Part shown: positions 45,450 to 54,188 of the stretch, in pieces
How positions within the stretch are numbered: position 1 is the first letter of the stretch
Layout: each line of letters begins with the position of its first letter
DNA from: Sediminibacillus dalangtanensis
GTDB taxonomy: Bacteria > Bacillota > Bacilli > Bacillales > Amphibacillaceae
Length of the DNA stretch: 64,000 nt
Assembly (NCBI RefSeq): GCF_017792025.1
Contig: NZ_CP046956.1
Location: forward strand, 3,534,001-3,598,000
Direction: 5' to 3'
Made by a program: the position numbers and the translations under genes
The notes under the pieces: generated by a model
The model's database searches: none
Seen by the model: the letters and a program-made list of their open reading frames with translations, nothing else
What the model was told of the DNA's origin: nothing

Positions 45450-47364
45450 CGGTAACCTCCTCCTTCCCTATTGCTTTTATACGTTCATCCCGCCACGTCC
45501 GCAGCAAGAACATAGCCAATACCAGAACGCCGCTCAAGGCTGCCAGCATCCACCAATGATAAATCATGGCCAGCGATAACAGCCAGAGTATCACACCTAT
45601 GCATAACGGCTGGAGGGTTTTGAGGGCTATCGGGGCCGGCCGGGCTTGTTTTTCGATCGAAAGATGCCTTTCCTCCTGCTTGGCATACCAGAAGGCATCC
45701 CGCTGGTCTACCACGGGTATTTGAGTAAACGGATGCTCCGGAGAGGGAGACGGCACCGTCCATTCCAATGTCCGTCCCTGCCACGGATCTGCTTCTGCAT
45801 GGTTCCCGGATCGCCAAGTGCGGAGGATATTCCAGACGAACACAGCCATTCCTGCTCCCATAAGAAATGCCCCGATTGTGCTGATAAAGTTAAATACAAA
45901 TAAGTTTTCGCCCCACTGATAGGTGTACGTCCGTCTTGGCATTCCATTCAATCCAGTGATATGCATAATGAAAAACGTTAAATGAAAACCGGTAATGAAC
46001 AAACCCAAATGCCATAATCCGAGACGCCGATCTAGCAATTTGCCGGTTATTTTTGGGTACCAGTAATAGATGCCAGCAAAAACTCCCAATATCGTGGAAC
46101 CGATAATCGTATAGTGAAAGTGGGCGACGACGAAGTGTGTATCATGAAACTGCATATCTGCTGCCGCGACGGACAGCATGACCCCGGTGACTCCGCCCAT
46201 CACAAAAGTAGGAATAAAAGCAAGAGCAAACAACATAGGCACCGTGAAACGAACCACACCATTCCGCATGGTAAACAGCCAGTTGAACACTTTGATACCA
46301 GTAGGAATGGCGATCATCATGGTGGTGATTGCAAAGAAGATATTTGCCATCGGACCGAGCCCTACCGTGAACATATGGTGCGCCCAAACCATAAACCCAA
46401 GAAACCCAATCAGACAGAGCGACAGCACCATCGCGGTGTAACCGAACACTTTTTTTCGTGAAAAAGTGGAGATGACATCAGAAAAGATGCCGAATGCAGG
46501 CAAGGCCAAAATATACACCTCCGGATGACCAAAAATCCAGAACAAGTGCTGCCAGTACACCGGATTCCCAGCCTCTCCTGAGAAAAAAGACGTATCAAAC
46601 AGGCGGTCAAACATCAATAAAAACAAGGCGATGGTCAATACCGGAAAAGCGACTAAAATCAAGAAGGACGTTACCAGCGTCGCCCATGGGAACAACGGCA
46701 TCCGGTTCAGTTTCATTCCAGGTGCTCGATGGCGCAAAATGGTAACGATCATATTGATTGCTGTCAATGTAGTCCCCAGCCCGGAAATTTGCAGGGCAAA
46801 TGTATAATAATCATTACCTGCTGTCTGTGTATAAGTATCGGTCGATAAAGGGGTGTAGGCAGTCCAGCCAGCATTTGGAGAACTGTCCAGGAAAAAAGCC
46901 ATGTTGAACAGCATGCCTCCGGCCAAGAACATCCAGAAACTTACGGCGTTAAGAAATGGAAACGCCAAATCCCGGGCTCCAATTTGCAAAGGAACCGCAA
47001 TATTCATCAACCCGATCAACAGCGGCATTGCTGCAAAAAAAATCATCATGGTGCCATGTGTCGAAAAAACTTCATTGTATTTTTCTCCTTGAAACAACCA
47101 GAAGTTGTTTTCCGGAACAGCCAGTTGGGTGCGCATTAACAGAGCATCTACTCCACCCCTCAGAAAAAACAGAAAACCGAACAACACATACATCGTGCCG
47201 ATTTTGCGGTGATTGGTTGTTCGCATATATTCCCAAACGATCGGCCATTTTTTTGTTTTGAACAACCATAATGCGAGGATTGGTCCCAACAGCACCATCA
47301 GTATCCAGGCAGCTATTATATCTCCAGGCATGTATAATACGTTATCCCAAATAGGCAATGTCAT
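45442..47364 (-). CDS. Cytochrome aa3 oxidase subunit I
   Basis: About 640-residue catalytic heme-copper oxidase subunit with 12 core helices plus extra C-terminal helices. Heme a/a3 and CuB ligands are visible: THGTMMIFF; GHPEVYILALPAFG, with the His-Tyr pair and the Glu of A1-type enzymes; WAHHMFTVG; HDTHFVVAHFHYTI. It reduces O2 and pumps protons. I choose the ATG after GGGTGGAGAAC; a GTG three codons earlier is possible. Placed between subunit II and III genes. Because subunit II holds CuA, the electron donor is cytochrome c, not quinol. Confidence 0.94.
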   Translation of the reverse strand: MTLPIWDNVLYMPGDIIAAWILMVLLGPILALWLFKTKKWPIVWEYMRTTNHRKIGTMYVLFGFLFFLRGGVDALLMRTQLAVPENNFWLFQGEKYNEVFSTHGTMMIFFAAMPLLIGLMNIAVPLQIGARDLAFPFLNAVSFWMFLAGGMLFNMAFFLDSSPNAGWTAYTPLSTDTYTQTAGNDYYTFALQISGLGTTLTAINMIVTILRHRAPGMKLNRMPLFPWATLVTSFLILVAFPVLTIALFLLMFDRLFDTSFFSGEAGNPVYWQHLFWIFGHPEVYILALPAFGIFSDVISTFSRKKVFGYTAMVLSLCLIGFLGFMVWAHHMFTVGLGPMANIFFAITTMMIAIPTGIKVFNWLFTMRNGVVRFTVPMLFALAFIPTFVMGGVTGVMLSVAAADMQFHDTHFVVAHFHYTIIGSTILGVFAGIYYWYPKITGKLLDRRLGLWHLGLFITGFHLTFFIMHITGLNGMPRRTYTYQWGENLFVFNFISTIGAFLMGAGMAVFVWNILRTWRSGNHAEADPWQGRTLEWTVPSPSPEHPFTQIPVVDQRDAFWYAKQEERHLSIEKQARPAPIALKTLQPLCIGVILWLLSLAMIYHWWMLAALSGVLVLAMFLLRTWRDERIKAIGKEEVTDE

Positions 47365-47391
47365 GTTCTCCACCCTTTATTAAGTGAATTC

Positions 47392-48087
47392 TCATTCTTC
47401 CTGCAGCCAAGTTCGGTAAGCTTGTTCTTGCAATACGTTGGTGTCAAATCTCATCAGCGAATGGTTCACTCCGCAAAATTCTGCACATTTTCCAAGGAAT
47501 GTTCCGGTTTTCTCCGGTGTCACTTTAAACAAAATTTCTTTTCCAGGGATGACATCCTGTTTGCCGCCAAGTTCCGGAACCCAAAAGGAGTGGATGACAT
47601 CCTCCGATTGCAAGTGAAGGACAGCTTGCTTATTTACTGGCAAAACCAGTCGATCAGACTGTCTGCCATTTTCATAGGTGAATGTCCAATCAAATCGTTC
47701 CGCTGTCACCTGTATATGAATTGCCGCTTCGTCCGTAGCCTCACCTTCTGCTTCACTTGTCGATTTTGGGGAAACCTGGTAGGTGACCAAAATAGTAGGA
47801 ACTGCCAGAATGGCCAACAGCAGAACAGGAAACAGTGTCCAGGTAATTTCCAACCGCTTATTGCTGTTGATTTCCTCCGGGACATCATTTTTGTTTTTCG
47901 CTGTCTGTTTATATTTCCAGGCAAAGCGGAACAAAAGTATAAAAACTACCGCCATGACCACAATCATGATGGCAAAGCTCAAATAAATTAACATCGCCTG
48001 ATCTTCAGCGACCTGGCTGTGCGGATTCAACGTCCTGATTTGGCAACCGTTTAATAAGAGAAGCAATACGACCCAAGCTTTTTTCAT
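47392..48087 (-). CDS. Cytochrome c oxidase subunit II with CuA site
   Basis: 231-residue lipoprotein: signal with lipobox LNGC (Cys15), two membrane helices (LIYLSFAIMIVVMAVVFILLF and LFPVLLLAILAVPTILV) and an extracellular cupredoxin domain. The CuA ligands are intact (His in VIHSFWVPELGGKQD, then CAEFCGVNHSLM with two Cys, His and Met). There is no C-terminal cytochrome c domain, unlike B. subtilis CtaC, so a separate cytochrome c must donate electrons. The ATG has AGGTGG upstream. First gene of the cluster. Confidence 0.93.
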   Translation of the reverse strand: MKKAWVVLLLLLNGCQIRTLNPHSQVAEDQAMLIYLSFAIMIVVMAVVFILLFRFAWKYKQTAKNKNDVPEEINSNKRLEITWTLFPVLLLAILAVPTILVTYQVSPKSTSEAEGEATDEAAIHIQVTAERFDWTFTYENGRQSDRLVLPVNKQAVLHLQSEDVIHSFWVPELGGKQDVIPGKEILFKVTPEKTGTFLGKCAEFCGVNHSLMRFDTNVLQEQAYRTWLQEE

Positions 48088-48262
48088 TCCTATCCACCTT
48101 TTTTCAGCCCTTCAAGGCAGTTACTATTCATTGACGGGAATCCCTGGTCTCGCACCAACCTGCAATACGCCGGCACTCCCATCTGAACAAGCGTTCCCAA
48201 TAGCGTAAACGGGGCATACCGGTTATAATGTATTCAAGCAAACTTACAAGGGGGGTGAAGAT

Positions 48263-49102
48263 TTGGAACAAATCCAACAGCTCGCTTATTTTCAAAAGCA
48301 CCTGCAGGAAAACGTCCAGCAGCTGACCGATTCACTGCTCCAAAAGTTGTTTGAAAGCTTTCCGGACACTTTCCAGAACCATACAGAAAACGACCATGAG
48401 CTGTCTTATCAATTCCTGCATGACTTGATTTCAACGATTGCTGATCTACTGCCGGATAATGAAGCTTCCAATCAAGAAGCTGTAAAATGGGGCCAGAAAA
48501 CCGGCCATTTGTTGGTTGAACGAAATAACAGTTTATCCGACTCGTTGGCCAAATTGAGTGTACATAAACGAGTTCTCTGGTCTTTCGTGGAAGAAATTGC
48601 TGCAGAAGATCAGTATCATGAAGCCCTGGAAACCATGACCAGAATTGACCAATTGTATAATCATATCATCCACGGGGTAAGCGTTACCCTAAAGGAAGAG
48701 GATGAACGAAAGCTGAGCAGTTTTGAAGAAAAATATCTAAAAGCCTCAACGCCGATTGTCCCGATTATGGACCAGGTAGCCATACTGCCAGTGATTGGAG
48801 AAATAGATGAAAAGCGGGCGGAAATCCTTCTGGAGGAGACCACCCAAAAGGCCAGCAAACTGTCCATTGACTGGTTGGTTATCGACTTATCCGGCGTTGT
48901 TACAGTAAACGATTTGTTTGTCAGTTATTTATATAAGTTGCTGGATTTATTAAAACTACTCGGTATTTCGCCAATCCTGACCGGTATTAAACCGGAAATG
49001 AGTATGAGGGCGATGGAGCTAGGTTTGTTCAAGGACAAAGGAGTCATTACGAAATCACATTTGAAGCAGGCCGTTGAAATGCTCCACCACCAGCAAAGCT
49101 GA
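48263..49102 (+). CDS. RsbR-type STAS protein (stressosome paralogue)
   Basis: 279 residues: an N-terminal all-helical, non-heme-globin-like domain (about 1-155) and a C-terminal STAS domain (from KASTPIVPIMDQVAILPVIGEIDEKRA to LFKDKGVITKSHLKQAVEML). This is the RsbR plan; RsbR proteins build the stressosome that controls RsbT and so sigma-B. The linker Thr in ASTPIVP matches one RsbT phosphorylation site. The second region reads DLSGVVTVND rather than the usual DITGVPVVDT. TTG start behind GGGGGGTGAAGA. No rsbS/T genes adjoin, so it is an extra sensor copy. Confidence 0.85.
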   Translation: MEQIQQLAYFQKHLQENVQQLTDSLLQKLFESFPDTFQNHTENDHELSYQFLHDLISTIADLLPDNEASNQEAVKWGQKTGHLLVERNNSLSDSLAKLSVHKRVLWSFVEEIAAEDQYHEALETMTRIDQLYNHIIHGVSVTLKEEDERKLSSFEEKYLKASTPIVPIMDQVAILPVIGEIDEKRAEILLEETTQKASKLSIDWLVIDLSGVVTVNDLFVSYLYKLLDLLKLLGISPILTGIKPEMSMRAMELGLFKDKGVITKSHLKQAVEMLHHQQS

Positions 49103-49131
49103 TTTATTCGTGTTCCCCTATCGATCATGGC

Positions 49132-49169
49132 GGCTTTCCCGTTTGGCAGAAACGCTTAACGGGAAAGCC
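49132..49169. terminator. Hairpin between convergent rsbR-like and phasin-like genes
   Basis: A perfect 12-bp inverted repeat GGCTTTCCCGTT / AACGGGAAAGCC with a 14-nt loop but no T run on either strand. Position suggests a bidirectional terminator or transcript-stabilising hairpin. Confidence 0.5.
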
Positions 49170-49176
49170 TGCACGA

Positions 49177-49485
49177 CTATTGTCCGTTCTCTTTGTAATG
49201 GATATTTTCCAGTTGTTGAAGTCTTACCTCCAGTTCCTTCAATTCCTCTTTTGTGGCGATTCCCAATTCATCAATGATTTTCTTTTTCTGATCAGCCTGC
49301 TGTTCACTCCATTCCGCCGCTTTCGATTCCCCTCTTTCGGTGAATTTTCGCAGCATTTCTCTTGCTTGTTTCACCGTCAATTCATCGTTCGCCACCATTT
49401 CATCCAACTTCTTCTTTAAGCTTTCTTTGCCAAGCATAGCAGCTCCCAATCCAAGCAAAAATCCCCTCTTCAGCAAATCACTCAT
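49177..49485 (-). CDS. Phasin-like coiled-coil protein
   Basis: 102 residues: a short hydrophobic N-terminal helix (RGFLLGLGAAMLGKE), then a long charged coiled coil ending LEVRLQQLENIHY. This is the pattern of the small phasin-family/PHA-granule-associated proteins often paired with ABC1 kinases in Bacillales. It directly follows the UbiB-like kinase gene (start one base past its stop codon). Role unproven. Confidence 0.7.
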   Translation of the reverse strand: MSDLLKRGFLLGLGAAMLGKESLKKKLDEMVANDELTVKQAREMLRKFTERGESKAAEWSEQQADQKKKIIDELGIATKEELKELEVRLQQLENIHYKENGQ

Positions 49486-51147
49486 TTACCAAAACCTCCT
49501 CTTATGTTTTAATGAGTGGATCATTTTGTAATGCTTCCTTGCCAATGCGCCCAACAGAATGAAAAATAGTCCACTCACAAAAGCGCCGCCCTTTATAAGT
49601 TCATGGGAGTTCAAGAACCACCCGGCTGAAAGGACGGCAGCTCCGACAGCTAGTAAGAAAAAACAGATGACCGCGTAAAATAAGTAGTATTGGTGCATAA
49701 ACTTATAGCGCTGTTTGTTTTTTGCCCATTCTCGGTCCCTTTCCCCATCATTCATCCACTCAATCAGTTCTCGTGGTAGTGACAGCAACGGACGGGCAGA
49801 TTCTTTGAACACTTCTGTATAAATAGACCCTTTTCCATTCTCACCGGAGGCCCACTGTTTTACGACAGGACGCGCCCACTTTACGATGTCCATTTCCGGG
49901 TAAATCGATAGCAGCACACCAAGCAGGATCGACGCAGCCCTGCCCAGAAAGGCATAATCTGCCGGGAGCTGGATCGGTTGCTCTTTCACAAGTACTTGAA
50001 GATCCTCCATGATTTGCTCCAGCAGTTCGCCCTGCATCCGCTGTCCTGCCTGCTCCTGGTAGATATCGAGCGTTTTCTTCAATAGTTTTTTGATTTTTTC
50101 CGTATCATGGTTTTCCAAAAGGAAGTCCATTTCAAGCAATGCATGAACCACACGATCATAATCATCCAGGATGACTCCCTGCACCACACTCCGCAACTGC
50201 TTTGTATCTTCTTTCCGGATTTCCCCTGCCATTCCGAAATCAAGAATGGCGATCGTTCCGTCTTGTTGAATGAGAATGTTGCCGACATGCGGATCTGCAT
50301 GGAAGAGGCCTGGATTGATGAACTGATCGATGTAAAAATCAAACAGCGTCTTGGCCGCTTGTTTTCGGTCGATGCCGTGTTCTTGCATAAAAGAAATATT
50401 ATCGATTTTTTCCCCCTCGACCCACTCCATTACCAGTACCCGGCCTGTACACAAATCATCATAGTATTCAGGAATGTGAATATTTTCATTTTTTTGGAAA
50501 CGAGTTTTGAAATAGTTGGCATATTTTAATTCCTGTTCAAAGTCCAGTTCCTGGCTCATCACGGAGACGATTTCTTTATATAACTTCTGTAAATCTGCTT
50601 TCTTCCCATAAACTGTGAACTGGGATAGCAGCCAAAACACAATACGCAGCGCCCGAAAGTCCTTATGAAAAACTTCTTCGACCCGGTGCCTTCTTACTTT
50701 CACTGCCACAGGACTGCCATTATGCAGCCTTGCCTTGTACACTTCTCCAATGGAGGCAGAAGCGACTGGATAACGGTCCAGTTCGGCAAGATGTTCTTCC
50801 AAATTTGTCTGCCACTCCTCCTCGAGGGTTTGCCGGGAATATTTAAAGGGAATTGATTTCACTTTGTCTGTCAGGCCTTCTAATTCCTTTATAAAGGCAG
50901 CCGGCAGTAAATCCCTTCGCATACTTAAAAATTGACCAAATTTTATCATCAAGCCGCCTAGTTCCAAAGCCTTCTTGCGGTACTCCCTAGCTTGTCCTGC
51001 CAGCAGCCTTTCCCATTTTTTGATGGTTTCTCTGTCCCAGACACGGTGTATAAACTGAAATCCATATATTTGCAAGAGGAATTTCATTGTCATGAAAACG
51101 ATGCTGTATATCCGATATAGGGTATTGTATTTCACTTGAACCACCAT
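49486..51147 (-). CDS. AarF/UbiB (ABC1) atypical kinase family protein
   Basis: 553-residue ABC1/ADCK-type kinase-like protein. Signatures: the KxGQ motif LMIKFGQFLSMRRDLLP, the alanine-rich loop ASASIGEVYKARL, catalytic HADPHVGNIL and metal-binding DFGMAGE. Two C-terminal membrane helices (FYAVICFFLLAVGAAVLSAG, GGAFVSGLFFILLGALA) anchor it. Family members support isoprenoid quinone biosynthesis or lipid handling with ATPase activity. Start ambiguous: ATG 51147 lacks a spaced ribosome binding site, and a GTG four codons later has GGTGG upstream. Forms a two-gene unit with the phasin-like protein. Confidence 0.9.
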   Translation of the reverse strand: MVVQVKYNTLYRIYSIVFMTMKFLLQIYGFQFIHRVWDRETIKKWERLLAGQAREYRKKALELGGLMIKFGQFLSMRRDLLPAAFIKELEGLTDKVKSIPFKYSRQTLEEEWQTNLEEHLAELDRYPVASASIGEVYKARLHNGSPVAVKVRRHRVEEVFHKDFRALRIVFWLLSQFTVYGKKADLQKLYKEIVSVMSQELDFEQELKYANYFKTRFQKNENIHIPEYYDDLCTGRVLVMEWVEGEKIDNISFMQEHGIDRKQAAKTLFDFYIDQFINPGLFHADPHVGNILIQQDGTIAILDFGMAGEIRKEDTKQLRSVVQGVILDDYDRVVHALLEMDFLLENHDTEKIKKLLKKTLDIYQEQAGQRMQGELLEQIMEDLQVLVKEQPIQLPADYAFLGRAASILLGVLLSIYPEMDIVKWARPVVKQWASGENGKGSIYTEVFKESARPLLSLPRELIEWMNDGERDREWAKNKQRYKFMHQYYLFYAVICFFLLAVGAAVLSAGWFLNSHELIKGGAFVSGLFFILLGALARKHYKMIHSLKHKRRFW

Positions 51148-51330
51148 CCACTTTGCACACTTTTATCCAAGGCCGTGCCTGATTATTAGTAATAGATACC
51201 CCTATCGGCAGCAGAAAAAACGAGCCATTTTTCGCAAAGCTTGTCAATGCCGATCGAATGAGCCGTGTAAGCAGTGCTATTAGCCTAGTCAGACTGCGAA
51301 CGCTGTCGCGGAAACACTACCAAATAACTA

Positions 51331-51360
51331 TTCATAATATTATGAAAAATTAACTATAAT
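51331..51360 (+). promoter_or_regulatory. Metalloprotease promoter overlapped by a perfect palindrome
   Basis: -35 TTCATA (51331-51336), 18-bp spacer, -10 TATAAT (51355-51360). The 16-bp perfect palindrome TTCATAATATTATGAA (51331-51346) covers the -35. Its core resembles the ScoC/Hpr consensus RATANTATY, a repressor of Bacillus exoproteases; the regulator is inference. Confidence 0.5.
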
Positions 51361-51412
51361 GATAAGTGGCGGAGCACACGTATATATCTATATTTCGGGG
51401 AGGGAATGTTAT

Positions 51413-53539
51413 TTGAAGAAAAAACTGACCGCAATCATTTCTACTAGTGTGTTGTCTTTTTCTTTGTTTGCTCCTGTTGCTTCCTATCAGACCGAAGCAG
51501 CAGAAAGCAATGAAAGCTGGAACATTGAGCGATATGGGGATGTGCTGGACATCAGTGCAGAATTGAACGAGAAGTCGAAAGATGAGGAGTTTCAAAAAGA
51601 AGCACCAAAGCTGATTAAACAATCAGCAGCAAAAGTGAATTTTAATGAAGACGAGACAGCAAGCAGTACAGCAGCCGATGAAGGATTCACTTACGATGGA
51701 GGAACCAAGCTGTTTCTCGACCGGGACTTGAGCTTTAAAGAATTCACCTTGCGTAGCGTAGGCGACAACGTGGAAATTTGGGTTGCGGAAGATCTTAGTT
51801 TCCCCGAGGGGGATCCTCGAGATCCACAGGTCGTAACCCAGGATCAGGTAGACAAGCTGGCCGATGAATTTGACGAAAATATTTTTCCGAAAACAACTGC
51901 ATTCTTTGGAACTCCTGATTCTCTCGACGGAAGCAATTCTCCGCTTCCGGATATGGTAGGACTCCCGGAAGGATACTACCAGTCGGAAGATGGCAGTGAC
52001 AAAACGATTATGCTGGTTGATAACATCAAAGACGATAACTATCATGATCCGGAGTACCCATTCTTTGTTGCCGGTTTTTTCTGGAGTACATTGGAAAACT
52101 ATATCGATCGCAATATTATCACGATCGATGCCAATAACTGGGAAGAGCGTCTAGAAAGCACTTTTTTCGCGACAACGATGCACGAATTCCAGCATTTGAT
52201 CCATAGTGATAATGACAGTTCAGAAACGACTTGGCTCAATGAAGGAATGTCGACATTCTCTGAATATCTGGGAGGTTATGGGCACGATTATGGTTCTATC
52301 AACTTCCTGCTCGACCATCCGGAAAATTCCCTGGTGAATTGGGATGAACATGTCAATGCGGATACAGGTCCTGAAACAATCGCCGATTATGGGCTTGTCT
52401 ACTTGTTCACCTTGTACAACTACGAACAATTCGGTCAGGAATTCATCCGCGACGTGGCCACCAGTCCGCTGCACGGCATTGAAAGCTATAACCAGGCATA
52501 CAGGGATTTCGGAATTAAAGAAGACTTCCAAAGCGTTTACGAAAAGTTCGTTACTGCCCTGTTAATTGATGAAAACCAGAAAGTGAAAGGCAAAAAAGGT
52601 ATCTATGGTTTCGACTCGATTGATTTACGGGAAATTCCGGTAGAAGACGGAAAAGTAAGAGGCAATACAGTTAATTTTGAAGAAGCTTCCTTGTATGAAA
52701 AAGACGGCGTACCTGCATGGGGAGCTGATTACAAACTGCTAGACTTTGAAGGAAAGATTGAAAACATCACCTTTGACGGCGTTGATTTTCTGCCGAGTCC
52801 TTGGCAGACGGTTACAGATCCATTGGGATCCGGTAACCAAGTTTACTGGGGAAATGATGGAGATGAAGCAGACAATAGCCTTATCCTTGAAGCTGATTTA
52901 ACGGGGGTTTCGGAAGCCTCCCTTCAGTTCGACCATTACATCGATATTGAAGAACAATGGGATTTTGGTGTTGTCCAAGTTTCGACAGACGAAGGCAAAT
53001 CCTGGACCAGTCTGGAAAATGAACATACCAGATCAGACGTGGTCGAGGAAGGCTATCCGAAGATCAAAGAGAATGTGCCTGGATTCACCGGTTATTCTGA
53101 TGACTGGCAACAGGAAGCATTTGACTTATCCGATTATGCTGGACAGAAAGTGTATATTTCCTTCCGTTATTTAACAGACTGGGGAACAACCGATTCCGGT
53201 TGGTTTGTCGATAACATCACCGTTCCAGAAATCGGCTTGTCGTATGACGGTTCCTCGCTTGACGGACTGCAATCAAAAGAGGAACTGCTTGAACAATACG
53301 TCAATTATTCTGTCACCTTCGTCAATGAAGATAAACACGGCAAATTCAAGGTCTATCATGTGGATCCTTTCAATATAACAGAATCCGACGCCCTAAATTT
53401 GCGTAATTTATTTAAAAAAGGAACGAACTATATGACAACCTGGTATGCCGCTCCAGAGGGAAGTCTCGACCCTGTTCCTTTTGAATACAATATTGAATTA
53501 AAAGATAAAGGTCCAAAAAAGGCGAAAAAGCAGAAGTAA
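51413..53539 (+). CDS. Secreted immune-inhibitor-A-like metalloprotease (M6-like)
   Basis: About 708 residues. Start TTG with GGGGAGGG eight or so bases upstream. Then a Sec signal peptide (KKKLTAIISTSVLSFSLFA, cleavage near SYQTEAA), an acidic propeptide-like region and a zinc protease domain. The zinc motif HEFQHLIH is followed by WLNEGMSTFSEY, carrying the third ligand Glu. The C-terminal half has an InhA-like beta-rich segment (SLQFDHYIDIEEQWDFGVVQ, SLENEHTR, YISFRYLTDWGTTDSGWFVDN) and a basic end. Highly acidic overall, fitting a salt-tolerant exoenzyme. No adjacent inhibitor gene; own promoter and terminator. Confidence 0.87.
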   Translation: MKKKLTAIISTSVLSFSLFAPVASYQTEAAESNESWNIERYGDVLDISAELNEKSKDEEFQKEAPKLIKQSAAKVNFNEDETASSTAADEGFTYDGGTKLFLDRDLSFKEFTLRSVGDNVEIWVAEDLSFPEGDPRDPQVVTQDQVDKLADEFDENIFPKTTAFFGTPDSLDGSNSPLPDMVGLPEGYYQSEDGSDKTIMLVDNIKDDNYHDPEYPFFVAGFFWSTLENYIDRNIITIDANNWEERLESTFFATTMHEFQHLIHSDNDSSETTWLNEGMSTFSEYLGGYGHDYGSINFLLDHPENSLVNWDEHVNADTGPETIADYGLVYLFTLYNYEQFGQEFIRDVATSPLHGIESYNQAYRDFGIKEDFQSVYEKFVTALLIDENQKVKGKKGIYGFDSIDLREIPVEDGKVRGNTVNFEEASLYEKDGVPAWGADYKLLDFEGKIENITFDGVDFLPSPWQTVTDPLGSGNQVYWGNDGDEADNSLILEADLTGVSEASLQFDHYIDIEEQWDFGVVQVSTDEGKSWTSLENEHTRSDVVEEGYPKIKENVPGFTGYSDDWQQEAFDLSDYAGQKVYISFRYLTDWGTTDSGWFVDNITVPEIGLSYDGSSLDGLQSKEELLEQYVNYSVTFVNEDKHGKFKVYHVDPFNITESDALNLRNLFKKGTNYMTTWYAAPEGSLDPVPFEYNIELKDKGPKKAKKQK

Positions 53540-53587
53540 GCATTCTGAATCACTGCACGTCGTGTGCTCCCCTCTTTTTATCTATAA

Positions 53588-53628
53588 AGCAGAACCGCTC
53601 TTGCCTTAGCCCGAGCGGTTCTGCTTTT
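53588..53628 (+). terminator. Terminator of the metalloprotease gene
   Basis: 13-bp arms AGCAGAACCGCTC / GAGCGGTTCTGCT, followed by TTTCTT; about 50 bp past the stop. Confidence 0.88.
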
Positions 53629-53740
53629 CTTCCCCCCTATTTAGAAGATATAAATCTAGCATTCTCTTGGAACTTAACAAGATAAAAGTGAAAGATAGAG
53701 GATTTCCCTTCACTGTTGACCAAAAGCTTGCTGAAATCCG

Positions 53741-53865
53741 ACGCTGCGGAAAAATACTCCCTTTCCGCGGGCACCGCTTCAGCTTCCTCACAAGCAGACA
53801 CCGCTTGCTGCGGGATCTTCAGCTGGTGCTGTTCCCGCAGGAGTGTCGCATTTTTCCGCAGCTGA
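53741..53865. repeat. Family-1 foldback repeat, copy H
   Basis: GCTGCGGAAAAATACTCCC at the left and GTCGCATTTTTCCGCAGC at the right pair nearly perfectly. The interior has CTTTCCGCGGGCACCGCTTC and TGTTCCCGCAGGAG. Paired with copy I in opposite orientation 70 bp away; together they occupy the 53.6-54.1 kb gap. Confidence 0.85.
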
Positions 53866-53935
53866 GTATCATACTTTGGCTGTGAAGGGGATTAGCTAAT
53901 AGATATAGTTATAGCTAAAGGTTAAAGCACAGAGC

Positions 53936-54050
53936 AGCCCGAATACACGGAGACTCCTGCGGGAAGAGTGGCCAAAGTAAGACCCCGGAGAACGGAGTTC
54001 GAGGAGGCTTACGGGTCACCCGCGGAAAGCGTAGTGTATTCGGGCTGCGG
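53936..54050. repeat. Family-1 foldback repeat, copy I
   Basis: GCCCGAATACACGGAGACTC at the left, CGCGGAAAGCGTAGTGTATT then CGGGC at the right; outer arms GCCCGAATACAC / GTGTATTCGGGC pair exactly. Opposed to copy H. Confidence 0.85.
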
Positions 54051-54130
54051 ACTACATAAAGATATCCAGCAATTTTGTTTCGCTTTGTCCGTTCACTTTG
54101 TTAGCAGAACGTTATAGAGCAGACTAACAC

Positions 54131-54176
54131 TGCCGCTTTGCGCGGCAACGCCGAACCACCCCCGTTGCGGGGGCGC
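54131..54176. terminator. Two GC-rich hairpins after the GH65 gene
   Basis: TGCCGC / GCGGCA and CCCCC / GGGGG stems lie 10-55 bp past the GH65 stop. T tails are poor, so termination is only suggested. Confidence 0.35.
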
Positions 54177-54188
54177 AATTTTTCGTCT

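Noticed and set aside
54131..54176. GC-rich hairpins first considered as a strong GH65 terminator.
   Set aside because: T tails are poor on the relevant strand, so only a low-confidence entry is kept.
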